Translations under genes and position numbers: made by a program
Part shown: positions 1-4,483 of the stretch, one piece after another
How the letters are laid out: every line of letters starts with the position of its first letter
Position numbering within the stretch: the first letter of the stretch is position 1
The notes under the pieces: generated by a model
What the model was told of the DNA's origin: nothing
What the model saw: the letters and a program-made list of their open reading frames with translations, nothing else
Database searches by the model: none
Assembly (NCBI GenBank): GCA_000996605.1
Contig: LCOP01000025.1
Span: 1 to 8,923 of the forward strand
DNA from: Parcubacteria group bacterium GW2011_GWA1_47_8
GTDB taxonomy: Bacteria > Patescibacteriota > Minisyncoccia > Phycocordibacterales > UBA1550
DNA length: 8,923 nt
Direction of reading: 5' to 3'

Positions 1-28
1 GTATTTTCGAGCCGAGGAGTTAATATAG

Positions 29-120
29 GTCTAATACCTCACCGCTTGCGGTGAGAAAGTGCGAGCAAAGCGAGCTCCGACAATACCCCGTCGGCTTGCC
101 GCGGGGAACCTTTATTAGAC
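29..120. other. Composite multi-hairpin element (possible structured RNA or palindromic repeat)
   Basis: An outer 8-bp stem (gtctaata, 29-36, with tattagac, 113-120) encloses two strong hairpins and one weak one. Hairpin 1 at 38-55 is a perfect stem (ctcaccgc / gcggtgag) that can form a CTTG tetraloop. Hairpin 2 at 86-106 has eight pairs, one bulged T at 91, and again a CTTG loop closed by G-C. A weak 4-bp stem (gagc 63-66 with gctc 74-77) lies between them. The whole folds on paper as a multi-branched junction. It lies directly upstream of the PAP2 gene. It could be the 3' end of an upstream transcript, a small RNA, or a dispersed palindromic repeat; no known RNA family is recognised. Confidence 0.45.
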
Positions 121-172
121 TCTTTATTATACGCAGTCAGAAGTTATTGTGGTGACCGCGGTCTCTAACGGG

Positions 173-712
173 ATGAACGAAACAATCTTTTACACAATCA
201 ATAGCATCGCGGGGCAAAATCCCGCACTCGATACCCTGCTTATTTTCTTGAGCAATTGGTTCGGCTACCTGCTTCTTGCGGGACTTCTGGTCTTCCTCGC
301 ATTCCATAAGGACAAAAAACAAGGCGTGCGGGATCTCTTTGTGGTGCTTTCGGCGGCGGTTCTCGCATACGCATTTTCAAAAGTGATCAAGCTACTCTTC
401 CCGCACCCGCGGCCGTTCGAGGTACTTCCGGACGCGCACAAACTATATGCGTACGAGGGCGGAGATTCGTTTCCTTCGGGACACGCGACATTCTACATGT
501 CCCTTGCGGCATCACTCTTTTTCTACCACCGCAAACTCGCATATGCGTATGGTGTGGGCGCGCTCATCGTCGGCATTGCGCGTATTGCGGTAGGGGTGCA
601 TTGGCCGTTCGACATTCTCGTCGGCTTCGTTTTGGGCGGGGGTATCGGTGCGGGCGTGTACTATGTGTACCACACCCTGTATCGTCCAAAACCCTCGACA
701 TTTCAAGGGTAA
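173..712 (+). CDS. PAP2-family membrane phosphatase (undecaprenyl-diphosphatase-like)
   Basis: This is an integral membrane phosphatase of the PAP2 / type 2 phosphatidic acid phosphatase superfamily. All three signature motifs are visible (numbered from the upstream GTG at 149): K81-x6-R88-P89; P109-S-G-H112; and A-R145-x5-H151-x3-D155, with Ala in place of the usual Ser before Arg. H112 and H151 would be the catalytic histidines. Hydrophobic segments at about 25-53, 62-80, 115-126, 132-150 and 156-175 fit the family's multi-pass fold. Family knowledge suggests dephosphorylation of undecaprenyl pyrophosphate for cell-wall carrier recycling (BcrC-like) or of another lipid phosphate; the substrate cannot be fixed from sequence. 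The ATG at 173 is preferred because the product then begins MNETIFYTIN, as family members usually do. An in-frame GTG at 149 would add eight residues. Neither start has a clear Shine-Dalgarno. Confidence 0.9.
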   Translation: MNETIFYTINSIAGQNPALDTLLIFLSNWFGYLLLAGLLVFLAFHKDKKQGVRDLFVVLSAAVLAYAFSKVIKLLFPHPRPFEVLPDAHKLYAYEGGDSFPSGHATFYMSLAASLFFYHRKLAYAYGVGALIVGIARIAVGVHWPFDILVGFVLGGGIGAGVYYVYHTLYRPKPSTFQG

Positions 713-744
713 AAAGGGGCTTTGGTTTCTTTCCGTCACGGGCG

Positions 745-773
745 TTGCCGTTTAGCTATGTTTTTAGTATTAT
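745..773 (+). promoter_or_regulatory. Promoter of the toxin-antitoxin pair, leaderless type
   Basis: TTGCCG (745-750) and TATTAT (768-773) are separated by 17 bp, a good sigma-70-like match. Only six bases separate the -10 box from the ATG at 780, so the predicted transcript would start at or next to the start codon. The call rests on motif match and position only. Confidence 0.5.
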
Positions 774-779
774 GAGAGC

Positions 780-980
780 ATGACTACGATGAGAAAAAAT
801 ACTACAAATATTGACTACGCGGAAAATCTCAAAAAACAGCTTGGGATCAAGGATTCTGGTGCAAACGCATTGAGGAAAGTATTCGGCGTGCTTAAAGGGA
901 AGATCAAAAAAACATCCGTTTCTTATCAGCGACAACAGAGGAAAGAGTGGGAAAGAAAAGTCGCGGGGCACAAGGCTTAA
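780..980 (+). CDS. Putative antitoxin of a VapBC-like pair
   Basis: This is a small, strongly basic 66-residue protein directly upstream of a PIN-domain toxin, so it is probably the cognate antitoxin. Its middle and C-terminal part (about residues 29-60: ALRKVFGVLKGKIKK, then a YQRQQRKEWERK helix) resembles the C-terminal toxin-binding tail seen in small antitoxins next to PIN genes, where a Gly-x-x-Lys segment is followed by a charged R/K-x-EWER helix. I see no clear DNA-binding domain of the ribbon-helix-helix or AbrB type, so autoregulation is uncertain. The ATG at 780 fits the promoter (leaderless start); a second ATG at 789 is possible. The stop is 14 bases before the toxin start, consistent with one bicistronic transcript. 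The function is inferred mainly from its neighbour. Confidence 0.7.
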   Translation: MTTMRKNTTNIDYAENLKKQLGIKDSGANALRKVFGVLKGKIKKTSVSYQRQQRKEWERKVAGHKA

Positions 981-994
981 TTTTTTTTTAAAAA

Positions 995-1375
995 ATGTTC
1001 TACCTATTAGACTCAAACATATTGATAGATTTCTTGAATGGACGAAAAGAAACATATTCTTGGATTACGGCGAAGAGAAAAGACAGATTGATCTTGAAGA
1101 TACCATTCATAAGCAGGGTGGAAGTTTTAAGTTTGGCGGAGCTTAAAGATGGTCAAATAGAACAAATAGAAGACTTCCTCGATACTTTTGGGATGGATCG
1201 CTATGTTTCGAATGAAATTTTAGATACGGCAGCCGCATTAAGAAGGAAAAAACTCCTAACCCTTGGCGATGCTATGGTTGTGGCAACGGCTATCGTTGGC
1301 AGGATGACGCTCGTGACCAATGACAAAAAGTTAGTAAAAAAAGTAAAAGACCTCGTTTCTGTGTTAAGTGTTTAA
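995..1375 (+). CDS. PIN-domain ribonuclease toxin (VapC-like)
   Basis: This is a complete 126-residue PIN domain, the usual length for VapC toxins, which are Mg2+-dependent endoribonucleases cutting tRNA, rRNA or mRNA. The acidic active-site residues are recognisable: D6 in LLDSNILIDFL at the N-terminus, E43 in the SRVEVLSLAEL helix, D92 in LGDAMVVATAI, and D110 in LVTNDKKL. The antitoxin gene ends 14 bases upstream, and the gap is almost entirely T9 followed by A6 running into the ATG, with no Shine-Dalgarno. The toxin may therefore be poorly translated relative to its antitoxin, which would suit a toxin-antitoxin module; this is inference. A hairpin plus T-run terminator follows ten bases after the stop. 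The RNA target is unknown. Confidence 0.9.
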   Translation: MFYLLDSNILIDFLNGRKETYSWITAKRKDRLILKIPFISRVEVLSLAELKDGQIEQIEDFLDTFGMDRYVSNEILDTAAALRRKKLLTLGDAMVVATAIVGRMTLVTNDKKLVKKVKDLVSVLSV

Positions 1376-1384
1376 GAAGTAGTT

Positions 1385-1414
1385 ACTTGGTGGTTCAGCC
1401 GCCAAGTGGTTTTT
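1385..1414 (+). terminator. Intrinsic terminator after the PIN toxin gene
   Basis: The two arms pair at 1385-1394 and 1398-1407 (acttggtggt / agccgccaagt, two G-T wobbles) around a three-base loop. A T5 tract follows at 1410-1414. It lies ten bases downstream of the toxin stop codon. Nearly the same hairpin recurs at 6123-6147. Confidence 0.65.
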
Positions 1415-1476
1415 GTGTAGAGTTGTGTTCAGGTGCGGTCAGTTGTCAGTTGTTAAATGCCCCCCGATAAAGTTAT

Positions 1477-1499
1477 CTCCCACACCTATATTTCTATTG
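1477..1499 (+). repeat. Left inverted repeat of the GIY-YIG cassette (copy A)
   Basis: A 23-nt unit with core CCCACACCTA followed by TTTCTAT. It matches the reverse complement of 1913-1935 at 21 of 23 positions, and 1763-1783 at 18 of 21. It overlaps the last codons of the minus-strand GIY-YIG gene. Confidence 0.6.
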
Positions 1500-1748
1500 C
1501 AGACTTTCGTTACTGCGACGCTTGAGCTGTGCCAGAGCGCGGCCGTCTTTTTTGAGCGACGCTCCTCTCTTTCGAGCATCATTCTCACTTGTGTATGCTT
1601 CATAGTACCGAAGCTCGAATGGCCGCCTACTCATTGTGGATCGTACTTTCCCGGAGTTGTGTTCTAAAAGTCTGCGTCGTAAATCATTAGTAGATCCAAT
1701 GTATAGGTGCTGGTCTTTCTGGCTTTTGAGAATATATAAATAATACAT
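1494..1748 (-). CDS. Small GIY-YIG domain protein (UPF0213/YhbQ-like)
   Basis: This is a minimal single-domain GIY-YIG protein of about 84 residues. The opening YYLYILKSQ gives the first (GIY-equivalent) strand, HLYIGSTNDLRRRLLEHNSG gives the YIG-equivalent motif with the following Arg-rich helix, and KVRSTMSRRPFELRYYEAY with a later Glu (SENDARKRGASLKK) completes the family pattern. GIY-YIG domains are typically Mg2+-dependent nucleases acting on DNA, but many stand-alone proteins of this size have no known role. The start at 1748 is chosen because homologues begin with M-Y-Y-x-Y-I-L and because a TATACT box lies exactly six bases upstream. In-frame alternatives are ATG at 1754 and GTG at 1769. 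It is the only minus-strand gene here and sits inside inverted repeats (1477-1499, 1913-1935), which suggests a small mobile or selfish unit. Confidence 0.85.
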   Translation of the reverse strand: MYYLYILKSQKDQHLYIGSTNDLRRRLLEHNSGKVRSTMSRRPFELRYYEAYTSENDARKRGASLKKDGRALAQLKRRSNESLQ

Positions 1749-1754
1749 AAGCAT

Positions 1755-1760
1755 AGTATA
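1755..1760 (-). promoter_or_regulatory. -10 box of the GIY-YIG gene, leaderless type
   Basis: Read on the minus strand this is TATACT, with six bases before the ATG at 1748. No convincing -35 is seen. The box abuts repeat copy C (1761-1783), so the repeat itself forms the promoter spacer. Confidence 0.45.
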
Positions 1761-1783
1761 CCCCCACACCTACTTTTCTATAG
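1761..1783 (+). repeat. Third copy of the cassette repeat (copy C)
   Basis: CCCACACCTA, two variable bases, TTTCTAT, then G; 18 of 21 positions match copy A in the same orientation. With its flanks (1757-1796) it also pairs imperfectly with 1870-1902, where the reverse complement reads ATACCCCCGACACCCACTTT and ends in TTGTTGCA. This forms a large stem around a noncoding loop of about 73 bases. Confidence 0.5.
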
Positions 1784-1912
1784 TGTTTTTGTTGCACATT
1801 TTGCACGATGATCAATCATCTTACCTACGATGCCCCGAGGGTACTAAGTTTTAATAACTAGAACACTTTTGCAACAATGAAAAAGTGGGTGTCGGGGGTA
1901 TATGATTTACGA

Positions 1913-1935
1913 CCATAGAAACATAGGTGTGGGAG
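1913..1935 (-). repeat. Right inverted repeat of the GIY-YIG cassette (copy B)
   Basis: Its reverse complement matches 1477-1499 at 21 of 23 positions, so together they bound a 459-bp interval holding the GIY-YIG gene and its promoter. Confidence 0.6.
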
Positions 1936-1944
1936 TTATCCACA
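1936..1944 (+). promoter_or_regulatory. DnaA-box-like site TTATCCACA
   Basis: Exact match to the classical DnaA box TTATNCACA, 41 bases before the -10 box of the next gene. An identical site lies at 2458-2466 before the following gene. DnaA binding is inferred from the motif only. Confidence 0.4.
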
Positions 1945-1963
1945 CCCCTTACTCGACGGCCTT

Positions 1964-1991
1964 TTGGTAATTCTCCCGACAATGATATACT
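1964..1991 (+). promoter_or_regulatory. Promoter of the YTEEEK-repeat membrane protein gene
   Basis: TTGGTA (1964-1969), a 16-bp spacer and TATACT (1986-1991). TG two bases before the -10 gives an extended -10 (TGATATACT). The predicted 5' leader is about 55 bases, longer than at most other genes in this window. Confidence 0.55.
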
Positions 1992-2054
1992 GGAAGCAAT
2001 AATAGTGGCATCCATGATTGCCTTAGGGGAAGCTACTAAACTAAATAAGAAATC

Positions 2055-2426
2055 ATGCCACCAGATAATTTACAGAAAATAGATTCTCAAAAGAAAAACA
2101 TCATCATTCTCTTGGTCGTGGCATTTGTCCTGGTTTTCGTTGGGACAATTGCCTTCGTCCAAAGGCAAAACAGGCAACAAGGAGACGAAAGTGTTGTCGA
2201 ACAGCAAGTATCGGAACAGCCTGCAAAGAGAACTTATACAGAAGAAGAGAAAATGAAAATTCTTGCCGAGCTTAAAAAGGGGGTACCGCCGAGCAACTTA
2301 TCGCCGGCGGAGAAAAAAGCAATCCTGAAAGCGCTTTCGGCAAGGACATCCACAAGTACTTACACAGAAGAGGAAAAGGCGAACATTCTCCGTGTCCTTC
2401 AGGGAGGAGCAGAAGCGAGGCAGTGA
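2055..2426 (+). CDS. Hypothetical single-pass membrane protein with YTEEEK helical repeats
   Basis: No named family is recognised. The 123-residue product has a short Lys/Asp N-terminus, one strong membrane helix (about residues 16-36, NIIILLVVAFVLVFVGTIAF), a polar Gln/Glu-rich stretch (37-58), and then three related amphipathic segments: residues 59-76 (TYTEEEKMKILAELKKG), 80-96 (NLSPAEKKAILKALSA) and 101-117 (TYTEEEKANILRVLQGG). The repeats share S/T-x-E-E/A-K-x-x-I-L plus a short helix, so the C-terminal part is probably a small helical repeat facing outside, assuming an N-in topology. Similar proteins with YTEEEK repeats are, to my knowledge, common in Parcubacteria and uncharacterised. 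No Shine-Dalgarno is close to the ATG; the GGGGA at about 2025 is too far away. It has its own promoter and is separate from the next gene. Confidence 0.75.
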   Translation: MPPDNLQKIDSQKKNIIILLVVAFVLVFVGTIAFVQRQNRQQGDESVVEQQVSEQPAKRTYTEEEKMKILAELKKGVPPSNLSPAEKKAILKALSARTSTSTYTEEEKANILRVLQGGAEARQ

Positions 2427-2457
2427 GGTTTTTTGAGGACATTTTCACTCTTAAAAC

Positions 2458-2466
2458 TTATCCACA
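2458..2466 (+). promoter_or_regulatory. Second DnaA-box-like site TTATCCACA
   Basis: Identical to 1936-1944 and in the same orientation, 31 bases before the TATACT box of the secreted-protein gene. It could be a DnaA or other regulator site shared by two neighbouring envelope genes. Confidence 0.4.
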
Positions 2467-2497
2467 CCAACCCCATGAAGTTTTTTCGGCACCGTAG

Positions 2498-2503
2498 TAT
2501 ACT
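2498..2503 (+). promoter_or_regulatory. -10 box of the secreted modular protein gene
   Basis: TATACT, the same hexamer as at 1986. No clear -35 is seen. AGGAG at 2504-2508 lies before the expected transcription start and 22 bases from the ATG, so it cannot serve as the ribosome site. Confidence 0.45.
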
Positions 2504-2530
2504 AGGAGTAATTATTAATATTTCAATTTT

Positions 2531-3394
2531 ATGAAAAATCAAAAAAATACACTCGTCCAAACTGTCAAAGTCATCGTCCTCGCCACCATCCTGTCCCTCG
2601 GTCTAAGCTACGCCTACGCATGGACGGCTCCGAATGCGGCACCTCCGGGAGGCAATGTCGGCGCGCCGATCAATACGGGGAACTCGCCGCAGAAAAAAGC
2701 AGGAAATCTTACTTTGGATAACACACTATTTGTTGGAGGTCTCCTCACTGCAAGTGGTGGTCTTGATATGAACATTAAAGACATCACGAATGCATGGGCA
2801 ATTGTAGCTAATTCTGTTGCCGTCAACAAACTTCAGGTTGTAACAGGTGCGGGGGCAGGGAAAGTGCTCACTTCTATTGATGCAGCTGGTAATGTGGAAT
2901 GGAGAGACGCTGCCGCAGGAACAACGCCGACTTCCGAGACTGATACGCTCGCCACTGTTCTTTTTAGGGGAAATTCGGCAGAGAGCATTACCATCAATGC
3001 GTGGAATATCGATGCAGAAAATTTAAGACTAAAAAGTAATAGTAGTAGTATTTTTTTTGGAGATGGTACGCAACAGTCGACGGCCGCTATTGATGACCCT
3101 CAAAAATATGCCAAAATTATTCCGGCTAGGGTGATGGTATCAGGTGCAGGTGCCGGAAACGGGGCGGGTGGGTCTTTGGACGCGGAGCTTTGGCTTTGTA
3201 ATCCCGGCACTTTAGCCTATGTAGATCAATTATGTAGAGAGCAGGGTTATAACAAGGCAGTACGGCAATGGGAGAGTAAAGTGGGCTCTCCTCAATATTG
3301 TGCTTATCCTTTTATTTTTAATAGTGGTCCTTCTTGGCAAATTTCAAATAATAAGTGGTCTTCTCTTGTGACAGAGACGGAATGTGGATTCTAG
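2531..3394 (+). CDS. Secreted modular surface protein with tail-fibre-like segment
   Basis: A 287-residue exported protein. Residues 1-30 form a signal peptide (KNQK, hydrophobic 11-27, AYA cleavage site before W31). Residues 31-80 hold WTAPNAAPPGGNVGAPINTG and a Gly/Leu-rich strand region ending LTASGGLDM, a block I associate with Parcubacteria surface proteins. Residues 103-125 (GAGAGKVLTSIDAAGNVEW) and 174-185 (IFFGDGTQQSTA) resemble segments of phage tail fibres and repetitive adhesins. The C-terminal 90 residues are different in character and carry four cysteines (C223, C235, C257, C285), likely two disulfides once exported. The layout suggests a conserved secretion and stalk part with an exchangeable C-terminal domain. 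A ligand or role in contact with a host cell is inference only. No Shine-Dalgarno is seen. The stop is ten bases before a G-rich repeat array. Confidence 0.75.
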   Translation: MKNQKNTLVQTVKVIVLATILSLGLSYAYAWTAPNAAPPGGNVGAPINTGNSPQKKAGNLTLDNTLFVGGLLTASGGLDMNIKDITNAWAIVANSVAVNKLQVVTGAGAGKVLTSIDAAGNVEWRDAAAGTTPTSETDTLATVLFRGNSAESITINAWNIDAENLRLKSNSSSIFFGDGTQQSTAAIDDPQKYAKIIPARVMVSGAGAGNGAGGSLDAELWLCNPGTLAYVDQLCREQGYNKAVRQWESKVGSPQYCAYPFIFNSGPSWQISNNKWSSLVTETECGF

Positions 3395-3403
3395 TCAAGT
3401 AGA

Positions 3404-3506
3404 GATAAAGGGGGATAAAGGGGAGATAAAGTGGATAAAGGGGTCAGATAAAGGGGGATAAAGGGGTCAGGTACCTTTGTAGGGATAAAGGGGTCAGGTA
3501 CCTTTG
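3404..3506 (+). repeat. G-rich REP-like repeat array, left side of RAYT
   Basis: GATAAAG occurs seven times (starts 3404, 3414, 3425, 3434, 3447, 3457, 3484), mostly followed by GG. The longer form GATAAAGGGGTCAG occurs at 3434, 3457 and 3484, and the last two continue into GTACCTTTG. Each full unit can fold (AAAGG with CCTTT). The last unit, 3487-3506, is repeated perfectly in inverted orientation at 4200-4219 beyond the transposase. Confidence 0.8.
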
Positions 3507-3531
3507 ATTTAGTATTAATCCTATATATAAT
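3504..3531 (+). promoter_or_regulatory. Promoter of the RAYT transposase, leaderless type
   Basis: A perfect TATAAT (3526-3531) lies 16 bp after TTGATT (3504-3509), whose first three bases belong to the REP-like unit. Only six bases lie between the -10 and the ATG at 3538, predicting a leaderless mRNA. Confidence 0.55.
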
Positions 3532-3537
3532 GTAGTC

Positions 3538-4212
3538 ATGCCACGATTACCACGCGTTGACGTTGGGGGAGAAATCTATCATGTTATCAATCGCGCAAAC
3601 GCTCGCCTGCCAATCTTTTTTGATGAAAAGGACTACAAACTTTTTGAATTAATTCTTGAAGAAGCACAGGTTAGGTTTGAAGTAGGAATTCTCGCATATT
3701 GTTTGATGCCAAATCACTTTCATTTGGTTTTACAACCACATCAAGACAATGAACTGCAGAGGTTTATGCAATGGATTACGCTCACACATACACAACGTTG
3801 GCATACACAAAATAAAACAATAGGCACAGGGCATTTATACCAAGGGAGGTACAAATCCTTTCTTATCCAAGGCGACACGCATCTTCTTGCGGTTATCCGT
3901 TATGTAGAAAGAAATCCTTTACGAGCAAAATTGGTGAAAAAAGTAGAAAATTGGAATTTTTCGAGTCTTGCTAGGAGGCTCTCAAGGAATCCAGCAAAAC
4001 AAAAATTACTTGCTGATTGGTCGATTGAAATGCCTAAAAATTATCTTGATTTTGTGAACGAACCGATGAGTGAAAGAGAAGAGGAGGCAATCAGGCATTC
4101 AGTGGATCGGAGTAAGCCCTACGGATCTGAAACATGGAGCAATACAATGATTGATAAATATGGGTTAGAGGCGACGGTACGTAAAAGAGGGCGACAAATC
4201 AAAGGTACCTGA
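3538..4212 (+). CDS. REP-associated tyrosine transposase (RAYT, Y1/HUH family)
   Basis: A complete 224-residue single-strand transposase of the Y1_Tnp (IS200/IS605-like TnpA) superfamily, in the RAYT branch. Visible landmarks: N-terminal YHVINRANARLPIF (residues 14-27), the HUH motif H60-F-H62 in CLMPNHFHLVLQP, GHLYQGRYKSFL (98-109), and the catalytic tyrosine Y122 in VIRYVERNPLRA. RAYTs cut and rejoin single-stranded DNA at REP sequences and are thought to spread REPs rather than move as ordinary insertion sequences. The surroundings fit: G-rich repeat units lie on both sides in opposite orientation. The last codons (K-G-T-stop) are part of the right-hand repeat, so gene and repeat are fused. 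The C-terminal tail after residue 150 is longer than in minimal Y1 transposases. All catalytic residues are present, so it could be active. Confidence 0.92.
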   Translation: MPRLPRVDVGGEIYHVINRANARLPIFFDEKDYKLFELILEEAQVRFEVGILAYCLMPNHFHLVLQPHQDNELQRFMQWITLTHTQRWHTQNKTIGTGHLYQGRYKSFLIQGDTHLLAVIRYVERNPLRAKLVKKVENWNFSSLARRLSRNPAKQKLLADWSIEMPKNYLDFVNEPMSEREEEAIRHSVDRSKPYGSETWSNTMIDKYGLEATVRKRGRQIKGT

Positions 4213-4265
4213 CCCCTTTGTGCTGACCCCTTTGTGCCCTTTGTGTTTGTGCCCTGTCCTTTGTG
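4200..4265 (-). repeat. Inverted REP-like repeat cluster, right side of RAYT
   Basis: Bases 4200-4219 are the perfect reverse complement of 3487-3506. Further partial units follow (TGACCCCTTTG at 4224-4234, and CTTTGTG at 4216, 4230, 4239 and 4259). Read on the minus strand these give CACAAAGG-type units that mirror the GATAAAGG units on the left but with a different leading tetranucleotide. The transposase stop codon (4210-4212) lies inside the first unit. Confidence 0.75.
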
Positions 4266-4483
4266 CCCAAAACAAATGTCCGACCTTCTCCGACTTTTAT
4301 AAAATACATATAGCTGTAAACTCGCATACTTCGGGGTTGACGGTCGACGGCGAATTTGACAAAATTAGTTTTTTGATACAGTATTAAGGTTGGAAAGTAT
4401 GGTGAATGAAATTACGGGAGATTAATGAAATGGAAGGAGTTCTTTGTCATAATTAATTAGCCTTTTGGCTACGGAGGTCTGTT
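4266..4483. other. Noncoding upstream region of the lipoprotein gene
   Basis: No gene is seen. A perfect TTGACA at 4356-4361 has only weak -10 candidates downstream (TACAGT at 4377). A better -10, CATAAT at 4448-4453, lacks a clear -35. A small stem-loop (tagcc 4458-4462 / ggcta 4467-4471) abuts the ribosome site. Which promoter is used cannot be told from sequence. Confidence 0.4.
4473..4477 (+). promoter_or_regulatory. Strong Shine-Dalgarno of the lipoprotein gene
   Basis: GGAGG six bases before the ATG at 4484. It is the only strong, well-spaced ribosome site before any gene in this window, and it directly follows a 5-bp stem-loop (4458-4471) that might affect access to it. Confidence 0.7.

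Larger units (their letters stand above)
1770..1985. other. Noncoding inverted-repeat region with no gene seen
   Basis: No credible reading frame is seen between the GIY-YIG gene and the promoter at 1986. The stretch contains one half of the 1757-1796 / 1870-1902 imperfect inverted repeat, the outer repeat copy B (1913-1935), and a 7-bp hairpin (ggtgtgg 1926-1932 with ccacacc 1940-1946) whose loop runs into a TTATCCACA box. Confidence 0.5.

Noticed and set aside
1413..1667. Plus-strand ORF overlapping the GIY-YIG gene
   Set aside because: It starts in the toxin terminator tail and lies antisense to a recognisable GIY-YIG domain; no start signal or family resemblance.
2013..2081. 22-codon ORF starting in the leader of the 2055 gene
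   Set aside because: It overlaps the real start out of frame and has no family features; a leader peptide role cannot be supported.
1936..2466. Replication origin, from two DnaA-box-like sites
   Set aside because: Only two boxes more than 500 bp apart, no AT-rich unwinding region with clustered boxes, and no dnaA, dnaN or rpmH gene nearby.
3404..3506. CRISPR array
   Set aside because: Units are 9-14 bp apart with no unique spacers, no 23-50 bp repeat and no cas genes; they fit REP-like repeats around a RAYT.
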